Positions 9,810 to 18,319 of a stretch of DNA of 54,426 nt are shown piece by piece (position 1 is the first letter of the stretch; every line of letters starts with the position of its first letter). The translations under genes and the position numbers were made by a program. The notes beneath the pieces are model-generated. The model worked only from the letters and a program-made list of their open reading frames with translations, was not told the DNA's origin and ran no database searches. The stretch comes from Labilibaculum sp. Lineage in GTDB: Bacteria > Bacteroidota > Bacteroidia > Bacteroidales > Marinifilaceae. The stretch is from NCBI GenBank assembly GCA_016760525.1, contig JAESUW010000141.1:1-54426 (forward strand), in the 5' to 3' direction.

Positions 9810-10124
9810 ATGAAAAGAGAAAGAAGACAGTTTGATAAAGAGTTTAAATTAATGGCAGTAAATCTGTGCCAAAGTGGAAAACCCATCAAGGAAGTAGCGG
9901 AAGATTTAAATATCCGCCCCGACATAGTCCGTCGCTGGAAACGTGAATTAGAACAATATGGAGCAGTGAGTTTTTCCGGACACGGCAATATCATTTTAAG
10001 CCCGGATCAGAAAGAAATTTCAGATTTAAAGAAAGCACTTCGGGAAGCACAAATAGAAAGAGATATCTTAAAAAAGGCAGTAAGCATCTTCTCCAGGAAC
10101 GACAGCAAAAATTCCGGTTCATAA
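9810..10124 (+). CDS. IS3-family transposase OrfA (HTH)
   Basis: MKRERRQFDKEFKLMAVNLCQSGKPIKEVAEDLNIRPDIVRRWKREL, with a leucine-zipper-like tail. Confidence 0.93.
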   Translation: MKRERRQFDKEFKLMAVNLCQSGKPIKEVAEDLNIRPDIVRRWKRELEQYGAVSFSGHGNIILSPDQKEISDLKKALREAQIERDILKKAVSIFSRNDSKNSGS

Positions 10125-10981
10125 AGAATCATCGCAAAGAATTTACTGTTGAGAAGATGTGTAAGGTATTTCAAATTAGTAGAGCAGGTTATTATCATTG
10201 GGTAAGTAGAAGACCATCTAATTTGACTATGCAAACAAATAGGATTAGAAAAGAAATTAATTCCATTTATCATGAAAATAAGGGCCGCTATGGGAGCCCA
10301 AAGATCACAGCGGAATTAAAATCTAAAGGCTTTAAGGTTTCTGGTGCAAGAGTAGCAAGAATTATGCGCTCTGAAGGTCTTAAAAGTATTATTAAAAAGA
10401 AGTATAAAGTATCTACCACTAATTCTAAACACAATTACCCGGTATCCCCCAATCACCTTAAACGCAATTTTAAAGCACTCAATCCGGGACAGGTTTGGGT
10501 ATCTGATATTACATATATTCATACAAAGCAAGGCTGGCTTTATCTTACCATTATAATGGATTTATATGACCGTAAGATTATTGGATGGGCTTTAAATGAT
10601 AATATGACCGCTAAAGACACCATTGTGACAGCATGGAAAATGGCAGTGATAAATCGACCAATAAGCAAGGCTTTAATTTTTCACTCTGACAGAGGAATAC
10701 AGTATGCCTCACAGGAATTCAGAATGCTTTTAGATAAAAAAACAATCACACAAAGCATGAGTAGAAAAGGGAATTGTTGGGACAATGCTGTTGCTGAGAG
10801 TTTCTTTAAAATACTTAAATCGGAACTTATATTCCATCGATATTATTTGAATTTTTGGTATGCTAAAAATGAAATATTTGAGTTTATTGAGATATGGTAT
10901 AATAGAAAAAGAAGACACTCATATCTGGGATATATGACTCCAGAAGAATTTGGACATTATCAGTTAATTAATGTGGCTTAA
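10070..10981 (+). CDS. IS3-family transposase OrfB (rve/DDE), probably made as an OrfAB frameshift fusion; tracked ORF starts at 10157
   Basis: DDE motifs VWVSDITYI, IFHSDRGIQYAS, CWDNAVAESFFKILKSE. The -1 frame stays open back to the A_AAA_AAG heptamer at 10070-10076. Confidence 0.92.
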   Translation, partial: KKGSKHLLQERQQKFRFIKNHRKEFTVEKMCKVFQISRAGYYHWVSRRPSNLTMQTNRIRKEINSIYHENKGRYGSPKITAELKSKGFKVSGARVARIMRSEGLKSIIKKKYKVSTTNSKHNYPVSPNHLKRNFKALNPGQVWVSDITYIHTKQGWLYLTIIMDLYDRKIIGWALNDNMTAKDTIVTAWKMAVINRPISKALIFHSDRGIQYASQEFRMLLDKKTITQSMSRKGNCWDNAVAESFFKILKSELIFHRYYLNFWYAKNEIFEFIEIWYNRKRRHSYLGYMTPEEFGHYQLINVA

Positions 10982-11477
10982 CTTTTTGTCTGGTTTTTTG
11001 TAGGAATTCCACTCTAAGTGAAGGAATAGACGAATCCGCTTCAATAGCTAATACTTGCCGATTAAAATCATCAATAATATTTAACAAACGATAAGATCGT
11101 CTACACCATAAGCTATCATGCATAAAATCTAAAGACCACACTTGATTCTTCTTATCAGGTTGAAATAATTGCTGTTTTGCCCTTGCAGGAAGTCTTTTCT
11201 TTGCTCGTCTTCTAATGTTTAATATAAACCCTGTAAACTTGTTTCTGATTCCATTTCAGTCCTCTTTGTCTGATTCTGTAATAACACATCCAAAATCCAA
11301 TTGCAGGATGTTTCTCCACTAATCCACTGAGTTGTTTTATCACTGGCTGATTATCTTTATCCTTTGCCTTGTATAGAAAGCTGGACTTAGCTGGATGAAC
11401 CAAAATACAGGTCTGACGCACACTAACTGAATAATCATTAATCATATGTTGTGCCAACTCTTTCTTCTGCTCAGACC

Positions 11478-11744
11478 TTATAGCTTTTTTTCTACAGCAT
11501 CTTTAAAAGCATGATGAAGTAAACTTAAATCAGCAAACATCTTTTTTAAACGAGCATTTTCCTCCTCTAATTCTTTTAACCTTTTTAATTGGGAAATATC
11601 CAAACCTTCATATTTTGCTTTCCAATTATAGAACGTAGCATCACTGATACCATGTTCTCTGCAAATGTCTGAAACCTTCATTCCTGTATTCTGTTGTTTC
11701 AAGATAGAAATGATTTGATTTTCTGTAAAGCGTGTTTTTCTCAT
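11478..11744 (-). CDS. IS407-like transposase OrfA
   Basis: MRKTRFTENQIISILKQQNTGMKVSDICREHGISDATFYNWKAKYEG...LKRLKELEEENARLKKMFADLSLLHHAFKDAVEKK. Tracked ORF extends to 11822. Confidence 0.88.
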   Translation of the reverse strand: MRKTRFTENQIISILKQQNTGMKVSDICREHGISDATFYNWKAKYEGLDISQLKRLKELEEENARLKKMFADLSLLHHAFKDAVEKKL

Positions 11745-11955
11745 ACAAATAAGTATTAACCATTTAAATTTAATGATATTAAAGCTGACGCGCCCTATGG
11801 GCTTATCCAATTCTAATTTCAAATAGTCAACTTCCGGGGAAGCTTACAAAATTATTTTAGACTAAAGTCATGATATTTAATAATGTATTTGGAGTTAGTA
11901 AATATTTTTACAAACTTACACCCAGAAACTAAAATAAATAATAAATATAGATTCG

Positions 11956-13167
11956 ATGGAACTATTTTTAAAAGATATAAGGAATGTAAATAATGAAAAT
12001 AGGCATTATGCTCAGAAACGTAAAATTATTACATTATTAAATAAAGCGGAAAGCCCACTTACGATCCCTGGTATTTGTAAAAAGGTGAAATTAAGTGTTC
12101 CTACAGGAACTAAGCTAATAAACGAGTTAATAGAGAGCCGGATAATTGTTGAGGTAGGCAAAAAAGAAACTGATACCGGGCGACGTCCTTTAGTTTATAA
12201 AGTTGATCCCAATTATGCTTATTGTATTGGAGTTGTGATTTTACTTAAAGGGCTTTCGTTTTCGGTTTTTAACCTTGAAATGGAGGAAGTACACAAATGC
12301 GAGAATAATGATTTTGTTCTCGAAAATACCACAGAGTGTTTGGTTAATGTTGTTGCCTTTATTCAGAATGCAATTGGCAAATCGGAGATTGATCCTAACA
12401 AAATATTAGGATTGGGTATTGGTATTACAGGCCGTATAAACTCCCAAACCGGAAACTCATACAACTATTTTAATTTTCTGGAAAGTTCATTAACCAATTA
12501 TTTTTCCGGTCAACTTTCTGTTCCGGTTTATATCGACAACGATACGCATGTACTGGGATTAGCAGAGCAGGTTTTTGGGGAAGCTAAAAATATTAAAAAT
12601 GCATTTGTTGTTAATCTTAGCCGAGGATTGGGTTTAGCCATAATTGCTAATGGAGAGATTGTGTCAGGAGAACAAGGGTTTGCTGGCGAGTTTGGACATA
12701 TTCAATTTGCTGAATCCGATAAGTTGTGTTTGTGTGGTAAACGAGGATGTTTGGGAACAGAAGTTTCTGGTTATGCCCTTGAGCAAAATTTCAAGGAGCA
12801 AATACAATTAGGAGAGACCTCTTTGCTTTTGAGCAGTAAAGATATTTCGAAGATTCAGTATGGTGATATACTAAAAGCTGCTTGGGAGGGAGATGCACTT
12901 TCAATTTCATTAATACACAATATTGGGTTTAAAATTGGGAAAGCATTAGGAAATATGATAAACCTGTTAAATCCGGGAGTAATAATTATAGGAGGTAAAT
13001 TTGCTTCAGCAACAGAAGTTTTAACAGATTCTATTAAATCGGGAATGACACATACCGCTTTGTCATTGCCTTTACGATCCTGTGAACTTATTTTCTCGTC
13101 TATTGGAGCCAATGCTGATATAAAAGGGGCAGGAGCTATTGTTCTTCGGAAGATGCAATTAATTTAA
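11956..13167 (+). CDS. ROK-family transcriptional regulator (winged-helix + ROK)
   Basis: N-terminal wHTH (LTIPGICKKVKLSVPTGTKLINELIESRIIVEVGKKETDTGRRP) and ROK motifs GEFGHIQF, CLCGKRGCLGTEVSG. Confidence 0.92.
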   Translation: MELFLKDIRNVNNENRHYAQKRKIITLLNKAESPLTIPGICKKVKLSVPTGTKLINELIESRIIVEVGKKETDTGRRPLVYKVDPNYAYCIGVVILLKGLSFSVFNLEMEEVHKCENNDFVLENTTECLVNVVAFIQNAIGKSEIDPNKILGLGIGITGRINSQTGNSYNYFNFLESSLTNYFSGQLSVPVYIDNDTHVLGLAEQVFGEAKNIKNAFVVNLSRGLGLAIIANGEIVSGEQGFAGEFGHIQFAESDKLCLCGKRGCLGTEVSGYALEQNFKEQIQLGETSLLLSSKDISKIQYGDILKAAWEGDALSISLIHNIGFKIGKALGNMINLLNPGVIIIGGKFASATEVLTDSIKSGMTHTALSLPLRSCELIFSSIGANADIKGAGAIVLRKMQLI

Positions 13168-13242
13168 GAAGTATAATCAACCATTACGAATATTAATTTA
13201 AATAATGTTGTATGAAGAGATAAAACAGAAGAAATTACCCGT

Positions 13243-13282
13243 AAAAAAGCCCGCCACATGGCTATAAAGCACATGGGCAGGC
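13243..13282 (-). terminator. Minus-strand intrinsic terminator-like hairpin between the ROK gene and susC
   Basis: Minus strand reads GCCTGCCCATG...CATGTGGCGGGC then TTTTTT; no minus-strand CDS ends here. Confidence 0.5.
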
Positions 13283-13539
13283 GAAGTAAAATGTTCTACA
13301 AAACAAATTTACTTCATATTTTGATAAGAATCTACTATCTGTATTCAATTCTTCATTCTGAAGCATTGAATCTTGTACTTGAACAAAGCAGTTTTTGCCG
13401 TATTCGATAATTGAACATGATGTTTTTTTATCGATGATTTAAGTTTAATGCTTTGTTTTCTGTAGGAATGCTATGTGCATTTCAAAAATATTTATTACAT
13501 GTAAATTATTTATAAACAGTATAATAAATGCTAATCTTT

Positions 13540-16500
13540 ATGATGAAAAGACGAATTAGCTCAATGGGCTACGTATTGGCTGTATTCTTCCTTTTAGTAA
13601 GCCAGTTCGTATCAGCACAAGTAATGGTGGTTGGCGGCCAAGTGTCGGATAAAAACGGAGAACCATTAACTGGAGCTACCGTTTTTATAAAAGGTACAAC
13701 TACGGGAACGGTTACTAATTTGGATGGGAATTTTACAATTGGAATTCCTGGTAGTTCAGGAATATTAGTGTTCTCGTTTATTGGTTATGAAACCAAAGAA
13801 GAACGTATTGGAACCAAAAATTTTATAGATGTTATTCTTCAAGAAAAAAGGGAAGGAATTGATGAAATTGTAGTGGTGGGATATGGAACTCAGAAACGAC
13901 AATATGTAACAGGTGCGGTTTCTCAAATTTCAGGAAAAGAGCTTATGAAATCTCCTGTCGGAAATATCAGTAACATGTTGGGAGGTTTGGTCTCTGGTGT
14001 TGTTTCGTTACAGCAATCAGGACAACCGGGAGCCGATGGTGCCAGTATTATTATTCGTGGAACTGAAGCCAAGTATATCGTTGACGGGATTCCACGCAAC
14101 ATCTCTGAAATAGATCCGAACGAAATAGCATCGATATCGGTTCTTAAAGATGCTTCTTCTGCATCGGTTTATGGCTTGGATGCCAACTCAGTTGTAATTG
14201 TTACAACCAAGCGGGGAATAGTTGCTCCTTCCAAAATAACAGTTACAGGAGCTTGTGGAATAAGCTCCAATGCTTTGATGTTGGAGATGCTGGATGGCCC
14301 TGAATATGCTTACTGGTATAATAAAGCTCGTGAAATGGATGGTGATGAGCCTGTTTTTTCTTCTGCACATGTTGAGCAAATGTTGAATGGAGACGATACC
14401 GATGGTTGGGGAAATACCAATTGGTACAAAGAAACTTTTGGGATTGGAAAAACAATGAATTTCAATGTGAACGCAAGAGGAGGTACAGAGAAAATTAAAT
14501 ATTTTGTGTCGCTTGGTAATTATAATCAGGAAGGAAATGTGAAAGGCTTTGATTACGACCGTATTAACCTACGTTCAAATATTGATGCAATAATTTCTGA
14601 TAATATAAGCCTGACTTTTGATATTTCGGGACGAATTGAAGACCGAAACCGTCCTGGCTATTCTGCTTCGCCCGGCGATTGGAATAACATACCACAGCAA
14701 GCTATACGAGCACTTCCTTATGTGCCTCAGGAAATGAATGGAATACCTGTATCAACCCGAACAGCAAGTTCGTATGTGAACCCGCTTGCGGCCTCTGATT
14801 TGACAGGGTATAGAAAGGTGAAAACTCATGTTATTCAAACGAATGTAGCTTTGAACTACAAATTACCATTTGTGAAAGGCTTAAGCGTTAAGTTTATGAC
14901 TGCCTATGATATTACATATCAAACATCAAAGGCTTTTTCTACTCCATACTACACTAATGTTGCAACAGCACCTACTCCCATAACCGAAGATATTAGCTAT
15001 GTATACACTTATGATGCAAGAGGTACAAATACCAGTTTGGTAGAAGGGATGTCGCACAATACGAATTTGACAATAAACGCCAGTATTAAATATGAAAATC
15101 AATTTGGATTACATAATATTTCGGTTTTGGCTTTGATGGAAACAATTAAAAAAGAAGGCAATAAATTTGGAGCTTATGGTTATGGATTTGATATTTTAGA
15201 GTTGGATGAATTAAATTATGCTACTCTTGCCGATAAAACAGAGATTTCCGGTAGTAGTTTTGAACAGCGTCAGGCTGGAGTTTTAGGTCGTGTAAGTTAT
15301 AGTTATGCAAACAAGTATCTGACCGAATTATCATTACGTTACGATGGTAGTTATGTATTTGGAGGAATGGAAAAAGGCAAACGCTGGAGTACATTTCCTG
15401 CAGCGTCCATTGGTTGGCGGGTTTCTGAAGAAGATTGGTTCCGCAACACCTTTAGCAATTTTGACAATTTGAAGTTGAGAGGAAGTGTTGGTTTGACAGG
15501 AACAACTGAAATTGCACCATATTATTATCTGAACACTTTATCGCTTATGGAAGAAGCCGCTGTTTTTGGAGGAAAAGCTGAAAGTGGACTATTAACGTCA
15601 AGACCTGCCAATACCAATCTCACTTGGGCGAAAGCACTTCAATATGATTTAGGTTTTGATGCAAGCTTATGGAATGGGTTGCTGGCTGTTGAATTTGATG
15701 TGTTTTATAAATATATTTTTGATATGCTTAGTGTCTCTGATGCTACATATCCCGATTCGTATGGTGGTTATGTGTATGGATACGAAAACAATAACAAACA
15801 AGACCATAAAGGGTTTGAAATTGCTTTAACTCACCGTAATAAAATTGGCAATTTCTCCTACAAAATTGGTCTTAATGGAACATATACAAAACGCAGATGG
15901 TTAAAATATGGTGACTCTGAGAATACTCCTGATTGGCTGAAACTTACAGGTAAAGAAGTTGGAGCTCAAGTTGGTTTTATTGCAGAAGGCCTATTCCAAA
16001 GTCAGGAAGAAATTGATAATTCGCCACTAATTGTAGGTAAAGACGTTCGTGTGGGTGATATCAAATACAGGGATAGAAATGGCGATGGGAAAATTTCGTA
16101 CGAACAAGATCGTGGATATATTGGAAAATCAGCATACCCGAAATTTATGGGTGGATTTACATTCAATGGCGAATGGAAAGGAATTGATATTGCGATTTTA
16201 GTGCAGGGGGCAGTTGGCCGCGATGTTGCTTTAACCGGAGTATATAGCAATGGTGTTATGGATAATACATCGATGACCAAGCCATTTTATCACGGAGGAA
16301 ACTCTCCTAAATATCTATTGGAAAATTCATGGAGAGAAGATAATAGAGATGGAGAATTCCCGCGTTTGGCTGTAGTAACAGCAAGTTCTAATAATGCTTT
16401 TTCATCCAGTTTTTGGTACCGGAAAGGTGATTACCTGCGTGTAAAGAGTTTACAAATCGGCTATACCGTGCCTAAACATTTAATACAAAAAATAGGTATG

Positions 16501-16650
16501 GATAATGTGAGAATATATGCCGAAGGTCAAAACCTCCTGACATTTAGTCAATTATCGAAATACAATATCGACCCTGAACAACCGGGCGTTTCCAATGGCT
16601 ACTATCCGCAGCAACGGATTATTTCGATGGGTGTAAATTTGACATTTTAA
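13540..16650 (+). CDS. SusC/RagA-family TonB-linked outer-membrane protein
   Basis: Carboxypeptidase-like domain GQVSDKNGEPLTGATVFIKGTTTGTVTNLDGNF, TonB-box-like DEIVVVGYGTQKR, plug and barrel. Tracked start 13528; MMKRR at 13540 more likely. Confidence 0.96.
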   Translation: MMKRRISSMGYVLAVFFLLVSQFVSAQVMVVGGQVSDKNGEPLTGATVFIKGTTTGTVTNLDGNFTIGIPGSSGILVFSFIGYETKEERIGTKNFIDVILQEKREGIDEIVVVGYGTQKRQYVTGAVSQISGKELMKSPVGNISNMLGGLVSGVVSLQQSGQPGADGASIIIRGTEAKYIVDGIPRNISEIDPNEIASISVLKDASSASVYGLDANSVVIVTTKRGIVAPSKITVTGACGISSNALMLEMLDGPEYAYWYNKAREMDGDEPVFSSAHVEQMLNGDDTDGWGNTNWYKETFGIGKTMNFNVNARGGTEKIKYFVSLGNYNQEGNVKGFDYDRINLRSNIDAIISDNISLTFDISGRIEDRNRPGYSASPGDWNNIPQQAIRALPYVPQEMNGIPVSTRTASSYVNPLAASDLTGYRKVKTHVIQTNVALNYKLPFVKGLSVKFMTAYDITYQTSKAFSTPYYTNVATAPTPITEDISYVYTYDARGTNTSLVEGMSHNTNLTINASIKYENQFGLHNISVLALMETIKKEGNKFGAYGYGFDILELDELNYATLADKTEISGSSFEQRQAGVLGRVSYSYANKYLTELSLRYDGSYVFGGMEKGKRWSTFPAASIGWRVSEEDWFRNTFSNFDNLKLRGSVGLTGTTEIAPYYYLNTLSLMEEAAVFGGKAESGLLTSRPANTNLTWAKALQYDLGFDASLWNGLLAVEFDVFYKYIFDMLSVSDATYPDSYGGYVYGYENNNKQDHKGFEIALTHRNKIGNFSYKIGLNGTYTKRRWLKYGDSENTPDWLKLTGKEVGAQVGFIAEGLFQSQEEIDNSPLIVGKDVRVGDIKYRDRNGDGKISYEQDRGYIGKSAYPKFMGGFTFNGEWKGIDIAILVQGAVGRDVALTGVYSNGVMDNTSMTKPFYHGGNSPKYLLENSWREDNRDGEFPRLAVVTASSNNAFSSSFWYRKGDYLRVKSLQIGYTVPKHLIQKIGMDNVRIYAEGQNLLTFSQLSKYNIDPEQPGVSNGYYPQQRIISMGVNLTF

Positions 16651-16670
16651 ATGAATAAACATTTCTTATT

Positions 16671-18308
16671 ATGAAGAATAAAATATTTAGAATAGCCATT
16701 TTGTTCAGTCTCGTTAGCATGTTTGGTTGCGATGAATTGCTTGACACCACTCCAACTGATCGAATCTCTGATAAAGTGGTATGGGAAAATGAAGAAAATG
16801 TAAGCCTTTATAGCAATGTTTTCTATGCGTATATTGATCGTTACGGCAGTTTTGGAAACTCACAGTTTAGCGCCAATTTAACCGAAGGCTTAACCGAAAC
16901 ATTGAAATACGGTTCTTATGTACCTGGCGGTAAGGCAGGAGATGCAAACAACTATGTGTTTACTCCTGAAACCATGTCTTCTTCAGGAAATTTACTTAAC
17001 GCCTGGGGCGTTACCTACGAACGAATTCGTCGTGTAAATGAATTTTTGGTTGGATTGAATGAATATTCAAAATTGGATGAAGAAAAGAATAAGCTTTTTG
17101 AAGGACAAGCCCGGTTTTTTCGTGCATTCTTGTATTTCCAGTTAGCGAAACGTCATGGAGGAGTAATTCTTTATACAGATATGAATCTGCAAAAAGATAA
17201 AGCCCGTTCATCAGCCGAAGAAACATGGAATTTAATAGAAGATGATTTAGATTTTGCAGCTTCTGTTTTGCCTGTTGAATGGTCTGATGCTGATAAAGGT
17301 CGGTTGACCAAAGGAGCCGCTTATGCTCTTAAATCGAGGGCTATGCTTTATGCTGAACGTTGGCAATTGTCAAAAGATGCTGCCGATGCGGTTTTTGCAT
17401 TAAACAAATATGCCTTAACGGATAATTATAAAGATGCCTGGAAGGGCGGTAATTCGGAGTCTATTTTAGAATTTAATTATTTGGTAACAGGCCCCAATCA
17501 TACCTTCGATAAAGATTACTCAACTTTTGGAGAAATAGAGAATCAGGGGGGCAGTGGAACTCCTACTCAGGAAATGGTTGAATCGTATGAGAAAATGGAC
17601 GGAACTATAGTTGATTGGAGTGCATGGCATGTATCCGGCGGAACAACTGACCGACCTCCGTATGAGGATTTAGACCCTCGTTTTGGAGCAACCGTTATTT
17701 TTAACGGATCAGACTGGATGGGTAAAACCATGGAAAACAGTGTTGACGGAACAAATGGGAAATATATGGGATATCGAGAAGATACCTATACCAAAGGAAG
17801 AACAACAACAGGTTACTATTTACGGAAATTCAGAGACGAAAGCCATACCGATTTGGTTACTTATTTAAGTACACAAACATGGGTTGAAATTCGTTTGGCT
17901 GAAGTTTATCTTAACCGTGCAGAAGCGAATTATCGTTTGGGGAAAAGTGGAAGTGCAATGACCGATTTGAATGCAGTGCGTACACGTCCGGGAGTTGGTT
18001 TACCTGGTAAAAGTGGTCTTTCAGGAGATGACCTATTTGCTGCTATTCGTCAGGAACGAAAGATTGAATTGACTTTCGAGGGGCATTTGTACTGGGATAT
18101 GAGGAGATGGAAACTGGCTCATATCGAATACAATGGATATCGTGTGCATGGAATGAAGATTTCGAAAGATCCGGCAGGATATCTGTACGAGTATGTCGAT
18201 TGTGATTTACAGGATCGTAAATTTTTGGAAAAAACCTATGTCTTTCCGGTTCCTTACAGTGAATTGGCAAACAATGCAGCCATTGAGCAATATGATGAAT
18301 GGAAATAA
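16671..18308 (+). CDS. SusD/RagB-family nutrient-binding lipoprotein
   Basis: Lipobox MFGC; LLDTTPTDRISDKVVWENEENV; EGQARFFRAFLYFQLAKRHGGV; EIRLAEVYLNRAEANYRLG; ERKIELTFEGHLYWDMRRWK. Confidence 0.96.
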   Translation: MKNKIFRIAILFSLVSMFGCDELLDTTPTDRISDKVVWENEENVSLYSNVFYAYIDRYGSFGNSQFSANLTEGLTETLKYGSYVPGGKAGDANNYVFTPETMSSSGNLLNAWGVTYERIRRVNEFLVGLNEYSKLDEEKNKLFEGQARFFRAFLYFQLAKRHGGVILYTDMNLQKDKARSSAEETWNLIEDDLDFAASVLPVEWSDADKGRLTKGAAYALKSRAMLYAERWQLSKDAADAVFALNKYALTDNYKDAWKGGNSESILEFNYLVTGPNHTFDKDYSTFGEIENQGGSGTPTQEMVESYEKMDGTIVDWSAWHVSGGTTDRPPYEDLDPRFGATVIFNGSDWMGKTMENSVDGTNGKYMGYREDTYTKGRTTTGYYLRKFRDESHTDLVTYLSTQTWVEIRLAEVYLNRAEANYRLGKSGSAMTDLNAVRTRPGVGLPGKSGLSGDDLFAAIRQERKIELTFEGHLYWDMRRWKLAHIEYNGYRVHGMKISKDPAGYLYEYVDCDLQDRKFLEKTYVFPVPYSELANNAAIEQYDEWK

Positions 18309-18319
18309 AAAATTGAATT

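Larger units (their letters stand above)
9749..11011 (+). mobile_element. IS3-family insertion sequence (1263 bp) inserted in the IS407-like orfB
   Basis: 36-bp imperfect TIRs (9749-9784 and 10976-11011; 24/36 matches, TGGAA ends) flanked by CTC (9746-9748) and CTC (11012-11014); contains orfA and orfB. Confidence 0.9.
9403..11457 (-). pseudogene. IS407-like orfB (DDE transposase), split by IS insertion and at least two frameshifts
   Basis: Pieces: MAQHMINDYSVSVRQTC...KQVYRVY / NIRRRAKKRLPARAKQQLFQPDKKNQVWSLDFMHDSLW...ADSSIPSLRV / (IS) / IRILDRLKEVRGLPKIIRVDNGPEF...RRELLNA / VFRTISEVRVKTEQWMVDYNENRLHKAL...KKTMYI*. Confidence 0.85.
9362..11848 (-). mobile_element. Decayed IS3-family (IS407-like) element, interrupted by a second IS
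   Basis: Terminal TGTAGGCTTCCC (9362-9373) and inverted TGTAAGCTTCCC (rc of 11837-11848); orfA/orfB on minus strand; about 1.2 kb once the inner IS is removed. Confidence 0.8.

Noticed and set aside
9800-10273. Minus-strand ORFs 9800-9994 and 10007-10273
   Set aside because: Antisense to the inner IS orfA/orfB, which has convincing transposase motifs.
9362-11848. Target-site duplication of the outer IS407-like element
   Set aside because: Sequences outside the TIRs do not show a matching 4-bp repeat; ends may be eroded, so no TSD is claimed.
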